This document shows, one piece after another, positions 20,198 through 31,170 of a stretch of DNA of 64,000 nt. Each line of letters begins with the position of its first letter. Within the stretch, counting starts at the first letter, position 1. The stretch spans positions 32,497,415 through 32,561,414 of the forward strand of contig CM018694.1 of the NCBI GenBank assembly GCA_009363875.1, read 5' to 3'. The DNA is from Mikania micrantha. Taxonomy: Eukaryota; Streptophyta; Magnoliopsida; Asterales; Asteraceae. A program made the position numbers and the translations under genes. The notes below the pieces were generated by a model. It did no database searches. It saw only the letters and a program-made list of their open reading frames with translations, and had not been told where the DNA came from.

Positions 20198-23100
20198 GCA
20201 GTTCAAGCACCCCATGGAAGAGCCTTTGCCATCAGAGCACCAGCTGCACGCCAAGACCCGAATGTGGTCACTGGTACATTTCTCTTACATGACTTTTATG
20301 CATCTGTTCTATTTGATACTGGTGCGGATCAGAGTTTTTTCTCTACCGATTTTGCATGCCAACTAGATTCTAAAGAGGAACAGTTAGATTCCCCTTACAT
20401 CATAGAAGTAGCTAACGGGAAACAGATCACAGTTAGTACAGTCTATAGGAATTGCCCATTGACACTTAATGGTCAAACATTCACCATCGATTTGATACCA
20501 ATTGAGTTGGGTAGTTTCGACATCATTGTTGGAATGGATTGGCTTTCTTCTAACCGAGTGGAAGTCATCTGTTCTGAAAAGCTGCTTCAAGTTCCATTAC
20601 CGATTGATCATGTATTGGAAGTCAGAGGGGATCAGGCAAAACGAAGTGTCAAAATTATTTCTTGCATGAAGGCGCGTAAGTGTTTACAGAAGAAGTGTGT
20701 GGCATTCCTGGCTCATGTGGTGCAAAAGGAGAAGGACAAGAAAAAGATTCAAGATGTACCGGTAGTGAAAGAATATCCAGAAGTATTTCCTGAAGACCTA
20801 CCAGGTTTGCCTCCTGCGCGACTGGTAGAGTTTCGTATTGACTTAGTTCCTGGAGTAACTCCGGTTGCCAAATCTCCTTACAGGTTAGCACCTTCAGAGA
20901 TGCAAGATTTGTCTAACCAGTTACAGGAACTACTTGATAAAGGTTTCATCAGACTGAGCTACTCACCTTGGGGAGCCCCGGTCTTGTTCGTGAAGAAGAA
21001 AGCTGATCGTTTCGGATGTGCATAGATTATCGAGAGCTGAACAAACTAACAATCAAGAATCGGTATCCATTGCCGAGGATTGATGATTTGTTTGACCAAC
21101 TGCAAGGAGCCCAATACTTCTCAAAGATTGACTTGCGGTCTGGATATCATCAGCTTAGAGTTCAAGACGAAGATATACCGAAGACGGCGTTCCGAACCAG
21201 ATACGGGCATTACGAGTTCATGGTGATGCCCTTTGGATTGACGAATGCACCAGCGGTTTTCATGGACCTCATGAACCGATTGTGCAAGCCGTATCTGGAC
21301 CAGTTTGTCATTGTCTTTATCGATGACATACTGATTTATTCTAAGAACTAAGCTGACCACGAGCAACATCTCAGAAAGATCTTGGAGCCGTTGAAAGAAG
21401 AGAAACTTTATGCCAAATTCTCTAAGTGTGAATTTTGGCTAAGAGAAGTTCAATTTATGGGTCATGTGGTCAACAGGAAAGGAATACACTTGGATCCCGC
21501 CAAGATCGAAGCGATAAAGAATTTGGACACTCCGAGGACACCTACGGAGATACGGTCTTTTCTGGATTGGCAGGTTATTATAGAAGGTTTATCTCAAATT
21601 TTTCTAAGATAGCCTTACCTCTCACCAAGTTAACCGAGAAAAGTGAACCGTTTGTCTGAGAGCAGAAACAAGAGGATGCTTTTCAGACATTGAAGAAGAA
21701 GTTATGTGATGCTCCAATTCTATCTCTCCTAGAAGGATGTGATGACTTTGTTGTTTATTGTGATGCCTCCCATCAGGGAGTTGGTTGTGTATTGATGCAA
21801 CTGGACAAAGTTATCTCTTATGCATCAAGACAGTTAAAGGTTCATGAGAAGAACTACACTACTCATGATCTTGAACTTGGAGCTGTAATCTTCGCGTTGA
21901 AGATTTGGAGACATTATTTATATGGCACCAAGTGTACCATATATACTATTCACAAGAGTCTGCAGCATATCTTTGATTAGAAGGAACTCAACATGCGACA
22001 ACGATGTTGGGTTGAACTTCTAAATGATTACGACTGTGTAATCAAGTACCATCCGGGAAAGGCGAACATTGTAGCTGATGCCTTGAGCCGGAAGGAACGG
22101 GTCAAACCATTGCGCGTTAGAGCAATGGGAATGACTATGCAGACCAGCTTACGAGACAAAATTATTTAAGCACAACAAAAATCCGTTGACCGAGGAAATC
22201 TGAAGAAAGAACTCGATTGCGGAGCGGAGAAACACCTTGAGACTAAGCCTGATGGAATGATCTACTACCAGGATCGTATATGGATTCCGGCGGTAGACGA
22301 ATTGAGAAAACTTATCTTCGATGAAGCACACAAGACTAAATACTCCGTTCATCCAGGCGCGGATAAAATGTACCAAGACTTGCGTGGATTTTATTGGTGG
22401 CCTGGAATGAAGAAAGACATAGCCGAGTACGTCGGTCAGTGTCTTACGTGTGCAAAGGTAAAGGCGGAACACCAGAAACCGTCTGGTTTACTGGAACAGC
22501 CTGAGATTCCGCTCTGGAAGTGGGAACAAATAGCTATGGATTTTATTACCAGGCTACCCCGCACTTCCAATGGACATGATACGATTTGGGTTATCGTCGA
22601 TCGTTTGACGAAATCTGCTCATTTCTTGCCGATTCGTGAGACTTTTACTATGGATAAACTGGCGAGACTGTACATCAATGAGATAGTGGTACGCCACGGT
22701 GTGCCATTGCCTATTATTTCTGATAGAGACAGCATATTCACATCAAGGTTCTGGCAATCGTTACAGAAATCTCTAGGGACACAGTTAAATCTGAGTACAG
22801 CTTACCATCCACAAACGGACGGTCAAATCAAACGTACAATTCAGACCCTGGAAGACATGCTGAGAACCTGTGTTTTGGATTTCGGTGGGAATTGGGATTC
22901 TCACTTGCCACTGATCGAATTCTCCTACAACAATAGTTACCACAGCAGTATTGGATGTGCCCCATTCGTGGCTCTTTATGGTCGAAAATGTCGGTCACCG
23001 ATCTGTTGGTCTGAAGTTGGAGACAATTGAATAACTGGGCCAGAACTTATTCAGGAAACCACAGACAAGATTTCCCAGATACAACGAACACTACAAGCTA

Positions 23101-23602
23101 CTAGGAGCTGACAAAAGAGCTACGCCGACAAACAGCGCAAGCCGTTGGAATTCCAAGTGGGAGACCGTGTCATGTTGAAGGTATCCCCATGGAAAGGCGT
23201 AGTACGCTTTGGAAAGAAAGGCAGATTAGCACCACGATACGTGGGATCATTCGAGATCATTGAAAGTATTGGTCCTGTGGCGTATATACTGAGATTACCA
23301 GATGAACTCAGTGGCGTGCATGACGTGTTTCACGTCTCAAACTTAAAGAAATGCCTTGCTGACGAGTCGCTCATCATTCCGATCGAAGAAATTTAAGTTG
23401 ATGAACAGTTACATTTTATTGAGGAACCTTTGGAAATTATGGATCGCAAAGTTAAGCAACTGAGACGAAGCCGTATTCCTATTGTAAAGGTTCGATGGAA
23501 TTCAAAGCGCGGACCTGAGTTTACTTGGGAACGTGAAGATCACATGAAGACAAAGTATCCCCAACTGTTTGAAGAGGAAGCCGTACCCGATGACAACTCT
23601 TA
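20198..23602 (+). pseudogene. E2 pol: protease, RT, RNase H, integrase, chromodomain (degenerate)
   Basis: Domains in order: protease (VLFDTGADQSFFS, about 20310), RT (FRIDLVPG, FSKIDLRSGYHQ, MPFGLTNAP, catalytic IVFIDDILIYS near 21320), RNase H (VYCDASHQGVGCV, HDLELGAVIFALKIWRHY), integrase zinc region and core (HPGADKMYQDLRGFYWWPG, MDFITRLPR, SDRDSIFTSRFW, HPQTDGQ), GKKGRLAPRYVG, and chromodomain. Frameshifts near 21000 and 21555 and stops at about 21349, 21657, 21978, 22167, 23028, 23109 and 23394 show long inactivity. The last codons end at about 23602, just before the polypurine tract. Confidence 0.9.
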
Positions 23603-23637
23603 AATTTCGGGACGAAATTTTTCTAACAAGAGGAGAC
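23603..23637 (+). other. E2 pre-PPT hairpin and polypurine tract
   Basis: AAATTTCGGGACGAAATTT hairpin, then AAGAGGAGAC adjoining the LTR start TGTAACATCAG. Confidence 0.8.
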
Positions 23638-24734
23638 TGTAACATCAGTGCCGGAATCGTACCGGAACAGTGATCGCAACAGTGTCAGGAACAGTAATCA
23701 GGTCCAAACTCTATGGCATTTCAGTGTATTTCATAATCATAGCATATATGATTATCATCTCATGAAACAATCAGTGAATTCAAAATCATTTCAGAGAAAC
23801 TAAACTCAGTAAATATTGTTCATCAGTCAGATAATTATCTGGCAACACAGAACCATCATGTGATTATGTGTTAAGATTTTATTATGTATAAACGTATGTG
23901 AGGCTTTTTAGAACAAAACAACACGGATGTCGTTACGTGAATGCTAAACCGACAAATTTTTCGTATAGGTGACGATCTGTACGAATAAATCTGAAAGTTT
24001 AATGTTCTGAATGATATCCGATAATTAGAAAACAAAATTGAATAGTATATTATCGTCGTGTTCGTACGGATGACGATCCGAACGAATACGCGAGACGACT
24101 ATACGATTCGATTTTAAACAGTAAATTTAATATTTCAAAAATTTTAAAATCAATAAAAGATATTTAGTTAATTTACTAGGAATAACCACCTAAAATAATT
24201 TTATAAACCTTACGTTAAAATCCGAACCGTTTCGTTACGAATAACTACGGAGAAGCAACGTGTTACGCAAAACCGAGCGAAAACGAACCATCGGGTAACT
24301 TGAAACATTAAAGATGACATTAAATGCCATAACCTACCACCACCAACCTCAACTCTCTCTTCATTTTCGTTTTTCCTCCATCTCTCTCTATAAAACCTTC
24401 TCCCAACCTTCTCTCTACAATAATCTCCTCAAAACTTCATCATTTCACGCATTCTCAGTGTCAAAACGACCACCACACTACGTAGATCAAGGAAGTACAA
24501 GAATTTCAAGCGTTTGTCCGTCGATTTAGAGGTAAAATTCTGGTTTTGGTATTTGGTTTTAGGGGGTGTCACGATTCTTTGTTGGTTGTTGATGGTTTAA
24601 CCGATTAAAAACCCTAGAAAACCATCAAATAAGTTGGTAACGACGAACATAAGTGGATAGATTATTTTTGTAACAGATTGAGCTCGTTAGGATGAAGATG
24701 GTGATGCCTAAACGTCTACAGGTTCGTGAAAGTC

Positions 24735-25215
24735 TTCGGCCGAACCCTTCAGAGCTTGCCAAACCTCCATGAAGTGACGAACCTGAGACATCAACCAGGG
24801 ACCAGGCGAACCTATATGAAGACGAACCTATGGGCGAAACCCTAAGGGAGCCGAACCTGTGTCACTTAGAAATCCATGGACCACGAACCTCTCTACACCA
24901 TAGTCGAACCTTCGAAGGATACAGCTGGCCACAAACCTCCATGCTTTAGACGAACCCTTCTTCCCATGAACCCATACATTCATGAATTTATTGTCTTGAG
25001 CGAACCAGTGAAGTCACGAACCCATTCACCCTTAGCCGAACCTTATGCTTAACCTTATAGGAGCAGCGAACCCATGGTCAGGTTTGCAGCCGAACCTTAG
25101 GTTATCTAAACCGGTTGAAGTCTACGAACCTAGGGGTTTAGGGGAAACGAACCCTGGGCCATAAATGGGGTATTACCCGAACCTTGTGTCGAGGCATTCC
25201 TGGGCAACGAACCTA
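24735..25215 (+). repeat. CGAACC motif array in the E2 LTR leader
   Basis: About nineteen copies by eye of (A/C/G)CGAACC(C/T), all in the sense direction, separated by spacers of roughly 10-35 bp that do not resemble each other. It is not a simple tandem repeat. The position is a few hundred bases after the TATA box, so the motifs would be transcribed. Confidence 0.85.
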
Positions 25216-25830
25216 TTTCTTTTACTAAGGAATTCAGGACCAGGATCCATACATAGACTATTAAAGGTGGGGTTGGTCGGCTAACATTTGGAATTAGGAT
25301 TATCCAGTCATGCTTGGGTATTTTATTGTAGATTGTTAACATTTTACATAATGAAATAAAAAGGTGATATAGGTGTGCATGGGGAGCTACACGTGGATGC
25401 ATGCATGGTTTGAGTTTTATTACGGTTTCGTTTTAAAGTAAACAAGGAAGTAGGGTTACTAAGAGAAATGGGTTTAATGGAACACAATAACACACCAAAA
25501 ATAAGTGCTAACACCTATTAATTTAGTTTAGCACATGGGAAAATTATCATGAACTCATGTAGATCAAAACAAAAGCCTTGTAATCAACTAGAAATCAAAG
25601 ATCATCAATTGGGCCCCTAAGTGGGCCCAATGGGTTTAGTTAAGCCCATCACATATATTATATAATAATTTAAGACAAGTTAATGATATTTTGAAAAAAA
25701 AAAAAGAAAATGATTTATGAACTTGTTGAATTAAATTAAATGATTTTCTAAATTAGGTTTAACTTAAAATGAAATTTATTTAAAACATATTAATCATGAC
25801 TTGTTGTGACTAATCATGGGATATGGGTAT

Positions 25831-25835
25831 CTAAG
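25831..25835. repeat. E3 target-site duplication CTAAG, left copy
   Basis: Directly precedes the E3 LTR; repeated at 38945-38949. Confidence 0.95.
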
Positions 25836-26876
25836 TGTAACATTTGTACATTTAGTCATGGTAGTTGTAAACAGTGTTAGAATAATGTGTATTTATGTTC
25901 AATCAGTCAATGTGATTCATGTATTCATAATGTGCTTGTGTGTTAGGATCTTGGTTATTTAGGAACAAGTATGTATTATTTATTTGCAGTCGAATTCGCT
26001 AGGCAAGAACAGAATCGTATTATATCGAAACAGTGGTGGGACGGCGTCAGATAAGGCAGGTAGCTGAACTCTGGGGTATGCCCTATATATAAACTGCATT
26101 CGGTGTAATGGGATAGTGTTAGTGCGTAGTGTTTAAACGAATAGTATGACAAGCAAATTAATCAAACAAAATCGTAATGCGTAAGCGATACTGAGTATAG
26201 TTATGGGTGACGATCCATAATGATACGAATGTTGAACTTATAATTACGATTAAACAACAATAAATAATTAATACGATCGAAAAACGTACGCGATTGCGGG
26301 TATACACGTAATTGTATCTGTTTAACGATCTGACAACGAACGAAACATAAAAATAAGTAAAATATATTATTTTACGTTTTTACAATTTTGAAACTCATCA
26401 AAATGATGAGGATAATATCTATTTTATTTAAATCGCGTAAAAGTCCGGGAACCGCGACGAAAACGCAAACCGAGCGATCGAAACGAACCCGAATACCACT
26501 CGTACTATAAAAGCCTTGAAGAAGGCTTTTCCTATCATTTTTGGTAGCCAAACCCTTCCTCTCTCTAGAATTCCCGTCCATTCTCTCTCTCTAGAAAACC
26601 GAGCTTCAAACTCGCATATCTCCCTCGTTTCTCCACGGATTTGGGCGTTCTTGGTGCCTACGCGAAGCTCTCCACATTCCCTACGCAGAAGTACAACAGA
26701 TCTGGAGTTCCATCTGGCTAAATTTAAGGTATTGAAGATTGAATGTTCAAAAGAATAGGGTTTCTTGCTATCCTTCGGCCCACACGATTAACCCGGGTAA
26801 AAACCCGCATATAACCCCACCCATTTCGAGTATAAGGGCTGAACTACACACCACGAAACCATAGAAACAATTCAAC

Positions 26877-27330
26877 CGAAGGTTCGACAGCTGGGGATGG
26901 TGAGATTACACAGGTTCGCGGCCATCATGCAGCTAGCCGAACCCAACTAAGGCTGATCGAATTGCCGAACCTTTCATCAAAAGGGGCGAACCTATGGGGT
27001 TTCACGAACCCTGTTGCTGCATGGGGCGAACCCTGATGTCGACGAACCTCCCAGGGTTAGCCGAACCCTTGCATGCAGACGAACCAGTATCATTCAGACG
27101 AACCCTAAATTGTTTGGCCGAACCTTCCAGCTGATGATCATGAAAGTCGAACCCTCATGCATGTACTCACAAACCCTAGAGCTCATGGCGAACCCATGCA
27201 CGTCGAACCATTAGGCGAACCTTCATTGAGCTTAGCATGCAACGAACCTTGGACCAGGAACTAAAGCCGGACCCTGTTGAAGAACCTAGTGCTAGCCACG
27301 AACCCCAAGCCATGCGACGAACCTAGCCTC
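26877..27330 (+). repeat. CGAACC motif array in the E3 5' LTR
   Basis: About twenty irregularly spaced CGAACC copies by eye, nearly all sense orientation, beginning with a CCGAAGGTTCG palindrome. The 3' LTR has the same array at about 36770-37200 with a few copies mutated. Same slot and motif as in E2 although the spacers differ. Confidence 0.85.
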
Positions 27331-27399
27331 GGCTAACCTAAAGATTCGCTGCCACTTTTGGCAAACCATTCGAAGGCATGCAGCCCACAAAGCTTCATC

Positions 27400-27690
27400 A
27401 GCCCATTACCTCAACAAATCCATTAACCGGCCCAACAGTACCCTGTTGTGGCCTAAAGGATCCGCGGCCCAGCTCTACTTTGGCCCACATTCAAGGATCC
27501 GGCCCACGAAACCACTTTCGGCCCATACTATTCCATTTGATCCACATAATAGCCTTCGGCCCACTACATGGCCCATATGCCCATTGTTGGCCAAACATCA
27601 CAACCGCATTGGCCCATGACAAACCAAAGAGGCCCATAATCTTTATCTAAGCCCACCATGGTTTCGTGGGCTTAAGGCCCATGGTTTAGC
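27400..27690 (+). repeat. GGCCCA motif array, second array of the E3 5' LTR
   Basis: Dense GGCCCA/GGCCCAC/CGGCCCA motifs with unrelated spacers follow the CGAACC array. GGCCCA/TGGGCC is the core of the plant site II element bound by TCP factors (established knowledge). The array is absent from the 3' LTR because of a 433-bp deletion equivalent to about 27451-27883. Confidence 0.75.
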
Positions 27691-29585
27691 CCACAACGTA
27701 AATATTTGTGAATTGATCATGATTGGTTTAAGTTGCAACTTAACCCAATTAGGGGATCAAGTCATAAACCCGAAGGCATTAAACAATTTGAACATTTCTT
27801 CAAAATACATGTTAAACAAGAGTTATCATAACCATAAACGCACGTTACTTCGATGCAAAACAAATTTGTGCACAAAAGAACATGACACATTCGTTTCATT
27901 TATCAATTATCAAACAAGTGACTCAATCATGATATTTCAATTCACAACATTTCTAAACATGAGATTAAGTAATCAAGAGTTATTCAAGATCATGATCACA
28001 CAAGTCAATCAATGAATCAAAGTCTATACAATCATAAATCTTATATCTTATGTATGATTACAATGATATAGGAACCAGTTAGAAGTCCTGTTTGCTACTT
28101 GCTATTTGTTATAGTTCAGAGTCTACTGCAGACAGGTGAGAACATTAGCCCTCTTTTACTGTTTTACAACTGTTTTGGGGTGGAACATGTGATCAAACGC
28201 TTTTATTACAATCATATTTCATTATACAAGATGTATGCTACTTTACAAACATTACAGGTTCATTGTACAAATTCAACGGATTCATCAACTGTTTTAAAGG
28301 ATTAATCAACTGTTTTAAAGGATTCATCAACTGTTTTAAAGGATTTATCAGCTGTCTCAAAGGATTTTATAAACTGTTAAACATATATTACTAAAAGGTT
28401 TTATAAAAAGGTTTTCTCTAAACTGTTTTATACCTTTTTTTTTTCACAAATGGTTTGAGAAATGTTAAACTCTTTTAGAGAATAAGTTTTATAAACTCTT
28501 TTACTAGGAATTGCTCTCTATTACCATATGCAGAGGGTAGAATGCGTTGCTAGATCTCTACTCTTGTGCTTTTACAAGATAATATTTTATAAACCTTCTT
28601 ATTACACAAGGACACTATTCTCGGTATTCAATCAAGGGTTTCAATACAAGGTTTTCAATCAATGGTCTTCATAGTAATCAATCAAGGGTTTAAATACAAG
28701 GCTTTCAATCAATTGTTTTCATGGTAATCAATCAAGGATTCAATTCATACTATTCAAACAAGGCTTTCAAATCATGTTATCAAATAAGGCATTAAATCAA
28801 TGGTTTTAAAGCAAAGTTCAAAAGCATGGTGTCCATTGTTGTAAACAAACTTATATACACATCAAGTTACATATTCATTAGCGTTAGTACTGGGTGATCA
28901 CAACAAGGGAAAGCGGACACAATTGGGCAGACCAAGTTCTGGAGTTAGCTTTTAAATTTGTTTTAAAAGCTAACTGCAGGATTTGGTTACGTATGGTTTT
29001 ATCAAAGTTGCTGATATATTTTCTGACTCCAAACGTAGTTTGGGACTTGATTATATGTTGGATTTTCTAGCAAGCAGTCTGCTGACTGTTTGGACACGTT
29101 TTACATACTTGATGTTAGTTTGGGTTGCAACTATCCATGTAATTCATTTATTGCTTGATATACATATGCCTTACAATGCAAATTCATGTTTACAAATGTT
29201 AAACCTATTGTTCTCACCAACTACTTTTGTAGTTGACAGTTACTTTTCTCGTGTTTCAGGTAATCAGGTGTAAAACATTCTAAGGACAACTAAGGAGACC
29301 GTTTAAGATAGAACAAGATGAAGAAACAAGCTAGGATGGATTAGAAACACATTAAATCCAATTTGTTTAATTGTCTTGTTTGTGTCTTATTTTGTAAACT
29401 ATATTTTGGGCCTGTAGTTGTCATCCTTTTGGCAGATAGATAGAATGTCTGTAACTAAACAATTGTCTAAACTTTATGAAACCTAGTAATGGATTGTGGT
29501 TTTTCTTATTCAATACTTGTGCATGATTCAACCATATCGTCACCCCGCCGTGGATTCCGCACGCGGCGCAGGGGGTGTGACAAGT

Positions 29586-29598
29586 TGGTATCAGAGCC
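29586..29598 (+). other. E3 primer-binding site (initiator tRNA-Met)
   Basis: TGGTATCAGAGCC, three bases past the LTR end. Confidence 0.94.
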
Positions 29599-29847
29599 AA
29601 GGTTGTAGAGAACTAGGAAAAACCCAATACTTAATGACCTAGACTATATCCTAAGCTACCCAATAGGACTAAGTGCTATAGGATTGAGGATACTTAGGAT
29701 CTAAGTAAACTTAAGTAAGCATTAAGTCTACATTAAGCTTGAAAGATCTTAGGGATACTTTCTAAGATTAGATATCGAGTCAAGGAATTTGAATCAGAAT
29801 TCCATAATTTTAGAAACCGAATTAAATTTCTCCACACATATTCATTA

Positions 29848-30036
29848 AAGGATTTCAGAACAAGGATCTGTATTCTTAGTATCCTTGATCTGAAATTCTC
29901 AATCAGAGTTCTTTATAGAATTTCAGGGGCAAGGATCTGTACTCTTAGTATCCTTGATCTGAAATTCTCAATCAGAGATCATCAAAGAATTTAGAGGCAA
30001 AGATCTGTATTCTTAGTATCTTTGATCTGAAATTCT
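29848..30036 (+). repeat. Three tandem long hairpins in the E3 leader
   Basis: Three units with a period of about 65-68 bp. The best, 29917-29968, pairs AGAATTTCAG with CTGAAATTCT and CAAGGAT with ATCCTTG around a 13-base loop. The third (29985-30035) keeps pairing with CAAAGAT/ATCTTTG, a double change. They sit between the primer site and gag, where retroelement packaging signals are usually found. Confidence 0.85.
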
Positions 30037-30340
30037 CATCATGTTATCATTATCATGTATTCATTATCATTAGGACTTCATAACTTAGAATCTGGGTAAC
30101 AGTATTCTTTAGTTGAAGTTCACACAAGGAGATCATTATATTCCATACTGTAGATATGGGAAACCTAGGTTAATTAACCTAGGACACATATATGAAAACC
30201 TAAGGTCTGATTTTGAATAAATCAAGAATCTCGGGTTAGACAATCATAATCATATTCATAGTTCAAGAGACAATCATGAATCAATCATAATCAATCAAGA
30301 GTTGGGATCGTAGCTTCAAATACAAACGGCGGCCAAGCTC

Positions 30341-30430
30341 TGGCATACTGAAGTGGTGGTGGGCTGGCGGCTGGGCGGGCAATAGGTTGACCCAGGGTAT
30401 GCCCTATATATAAGCTAACTTCAGTATGAT
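30341..30430 (+). promoter_or_regulatory. G-rich/TATA stem module, leader copy 1
   Basis: Arms CATACTGAAGT (30344-30354) and ACTTCAGTATG (30418-30428) are a perfect 11-bp inverted repeat. Between them are GTGGTGGGCTGGCGG, CTGGGCGGGC, TTGACCC and GTATGCCCTATATATAAGC. It could act as an internal promoter or as a folded RNA. Confidence 0.8.
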
Positions 30431-30858
30431 AGGGGGAATTCGGCGTTAGTATTTGAAGTAAAAATCCGGGAGCAACTGGAATCATTGAACATTAGTTAAA
30501 CACATGAGATACAATCATTTGAGATACAACCATTGTGTGAATCAATCAAAGATGAATCAATCAAGTGTGTGAAGCAATCAAGTTGGGAACAATCTTTATA
30601 TGTAAACCTTAAGTGAAACTCTTAAGTGATTACATGCTTAGTACTTACTAACATAGGTTAACGGTAAAAATGTAGAGCACACATATGGGTTAATTCTACA
30701 TGTTAACAATTGTTAGTAGGTGCACACATAATTCAATCATAAATCAATCATAGATTCAATCATAGTTCAATTGATAAAAGATCATGGGATGCTTAATCAA
30801 TGGAACATATTTGGAAATCAATACAATTGTATTGCCAAATGCTAGCAAGGGCATGGTC

Positions 30859-30955
30859 GTGGTATATCGAAGCGGTGGTGGGATGGCGACTGGGCTGGCA
30901 GTTTGCTTGACCCTTTTGTATGCCCTATATATAAGCTATCTTCGGTATATCGGGA
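30859..30955 (+). promoter_or_regulatory. G-rich/TATA stem module, leader copy 2
   Basis: Arms GGTATATCGAAG (30861-30872) and CTTCGGTATATC (30940-30951) pair over 12 bp with two G-T pairs. The interior has GGTGGTGGGATGG, GACTGGGCTGGC, TTGACCC and TATGCCCTATATATAAGC. The arms are unrelated in sequence to copy 1, while the interior is nearly the same. Confidence 0.8.
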
Positions 30956-31170
30956 AAGTGTCAGTGTGTAGGTTTGGTGGAATGAAATCATAAAACATCG
31001 TACATATTCACATGAGAAGTATGCTAATAAGTTAATTGCTTATACGTGTACTTGCTCATATTACAATTGAATGATAATATTAGTAGTATGGATATATTAC
31101 TAACGTTATCATTTAAATTCAATTGTATCCTTTCCTCATTACTGACCCACTTGTGGCTTCTATTCGTAGA

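Larger units (their letters stand above)
23638..25835 (+). repeat. E2 3' LTR, first segment (U3 and leader)
   Basis: Begins TGTAACATCAGTGCCGG. U3 holds two inverted-repeat boxes with a GTGACGAT core (about 23958-23985 and 24057-24085), then an ACCGAGCG box (about 24271), a TATA box TCTATAAAACC at about 24388 and a CT-rich leader. A CGAACC array follows at about 24735-25215. GGGCCC/TGGGCC motifs occur at 25611-25650. The segment stops at CTAAG, the E3 target site, and resumes at 38950. Confidence 0.87.
25836..29582 (+). repeat. E3 5' LTR (3747 bp)
   Basis: Order: G-rich/TATA module (about 26018-26110), an inverted-repeat box TTATGG-GTGACGAT-CCATAA (about 26203-26222), an ACCGAGCG/ACGAACCCG box (about 26470), TATA box CTATAAAAG at about 26507, CT-rich leader, CGAACC array (26877-27330), GGCCCA array (27400-27690), splice donor CAG/GTGAGAA (GT at 28136), a 21-bp tandem repeat GGATTCATCAACTG... 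(about 28273-28360), irregular CAATCAAGGGTTTCAA repeats (28620-28790), acceptor TTTCAG (AG at 29258-29259), LTR end. No coding sequence. Confidence 0.92.

Noticed and set aside
24314..24529. A 71-residue ORF with a serine-rich start in the E2 LTR
   Set aside because: It overlaps the TATA box and leader; chance frame.
24735..25215. CRISPR-like or simple tandem repeat
   Set aside because: Spacers are irregular in length, the repeated word is only 6-8 bases, and the context is a plant LTR.
26372..26758. Short ORFs on both strands around the E3 LTR TATA, repeated at 36264-36636
   Set aside because: They span promoter and CT-rich leader and repeat only because the LTR repeats; no protein-like composition.
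30341..30430. Known small self-cleaving ribozyme (hammerhead, HDV-like, twister)
   Set aside because: No CTGATGA/GAAA core, no HDV-like nested pairing that I could draw, and no twister signature; the structured module is reported without a class.
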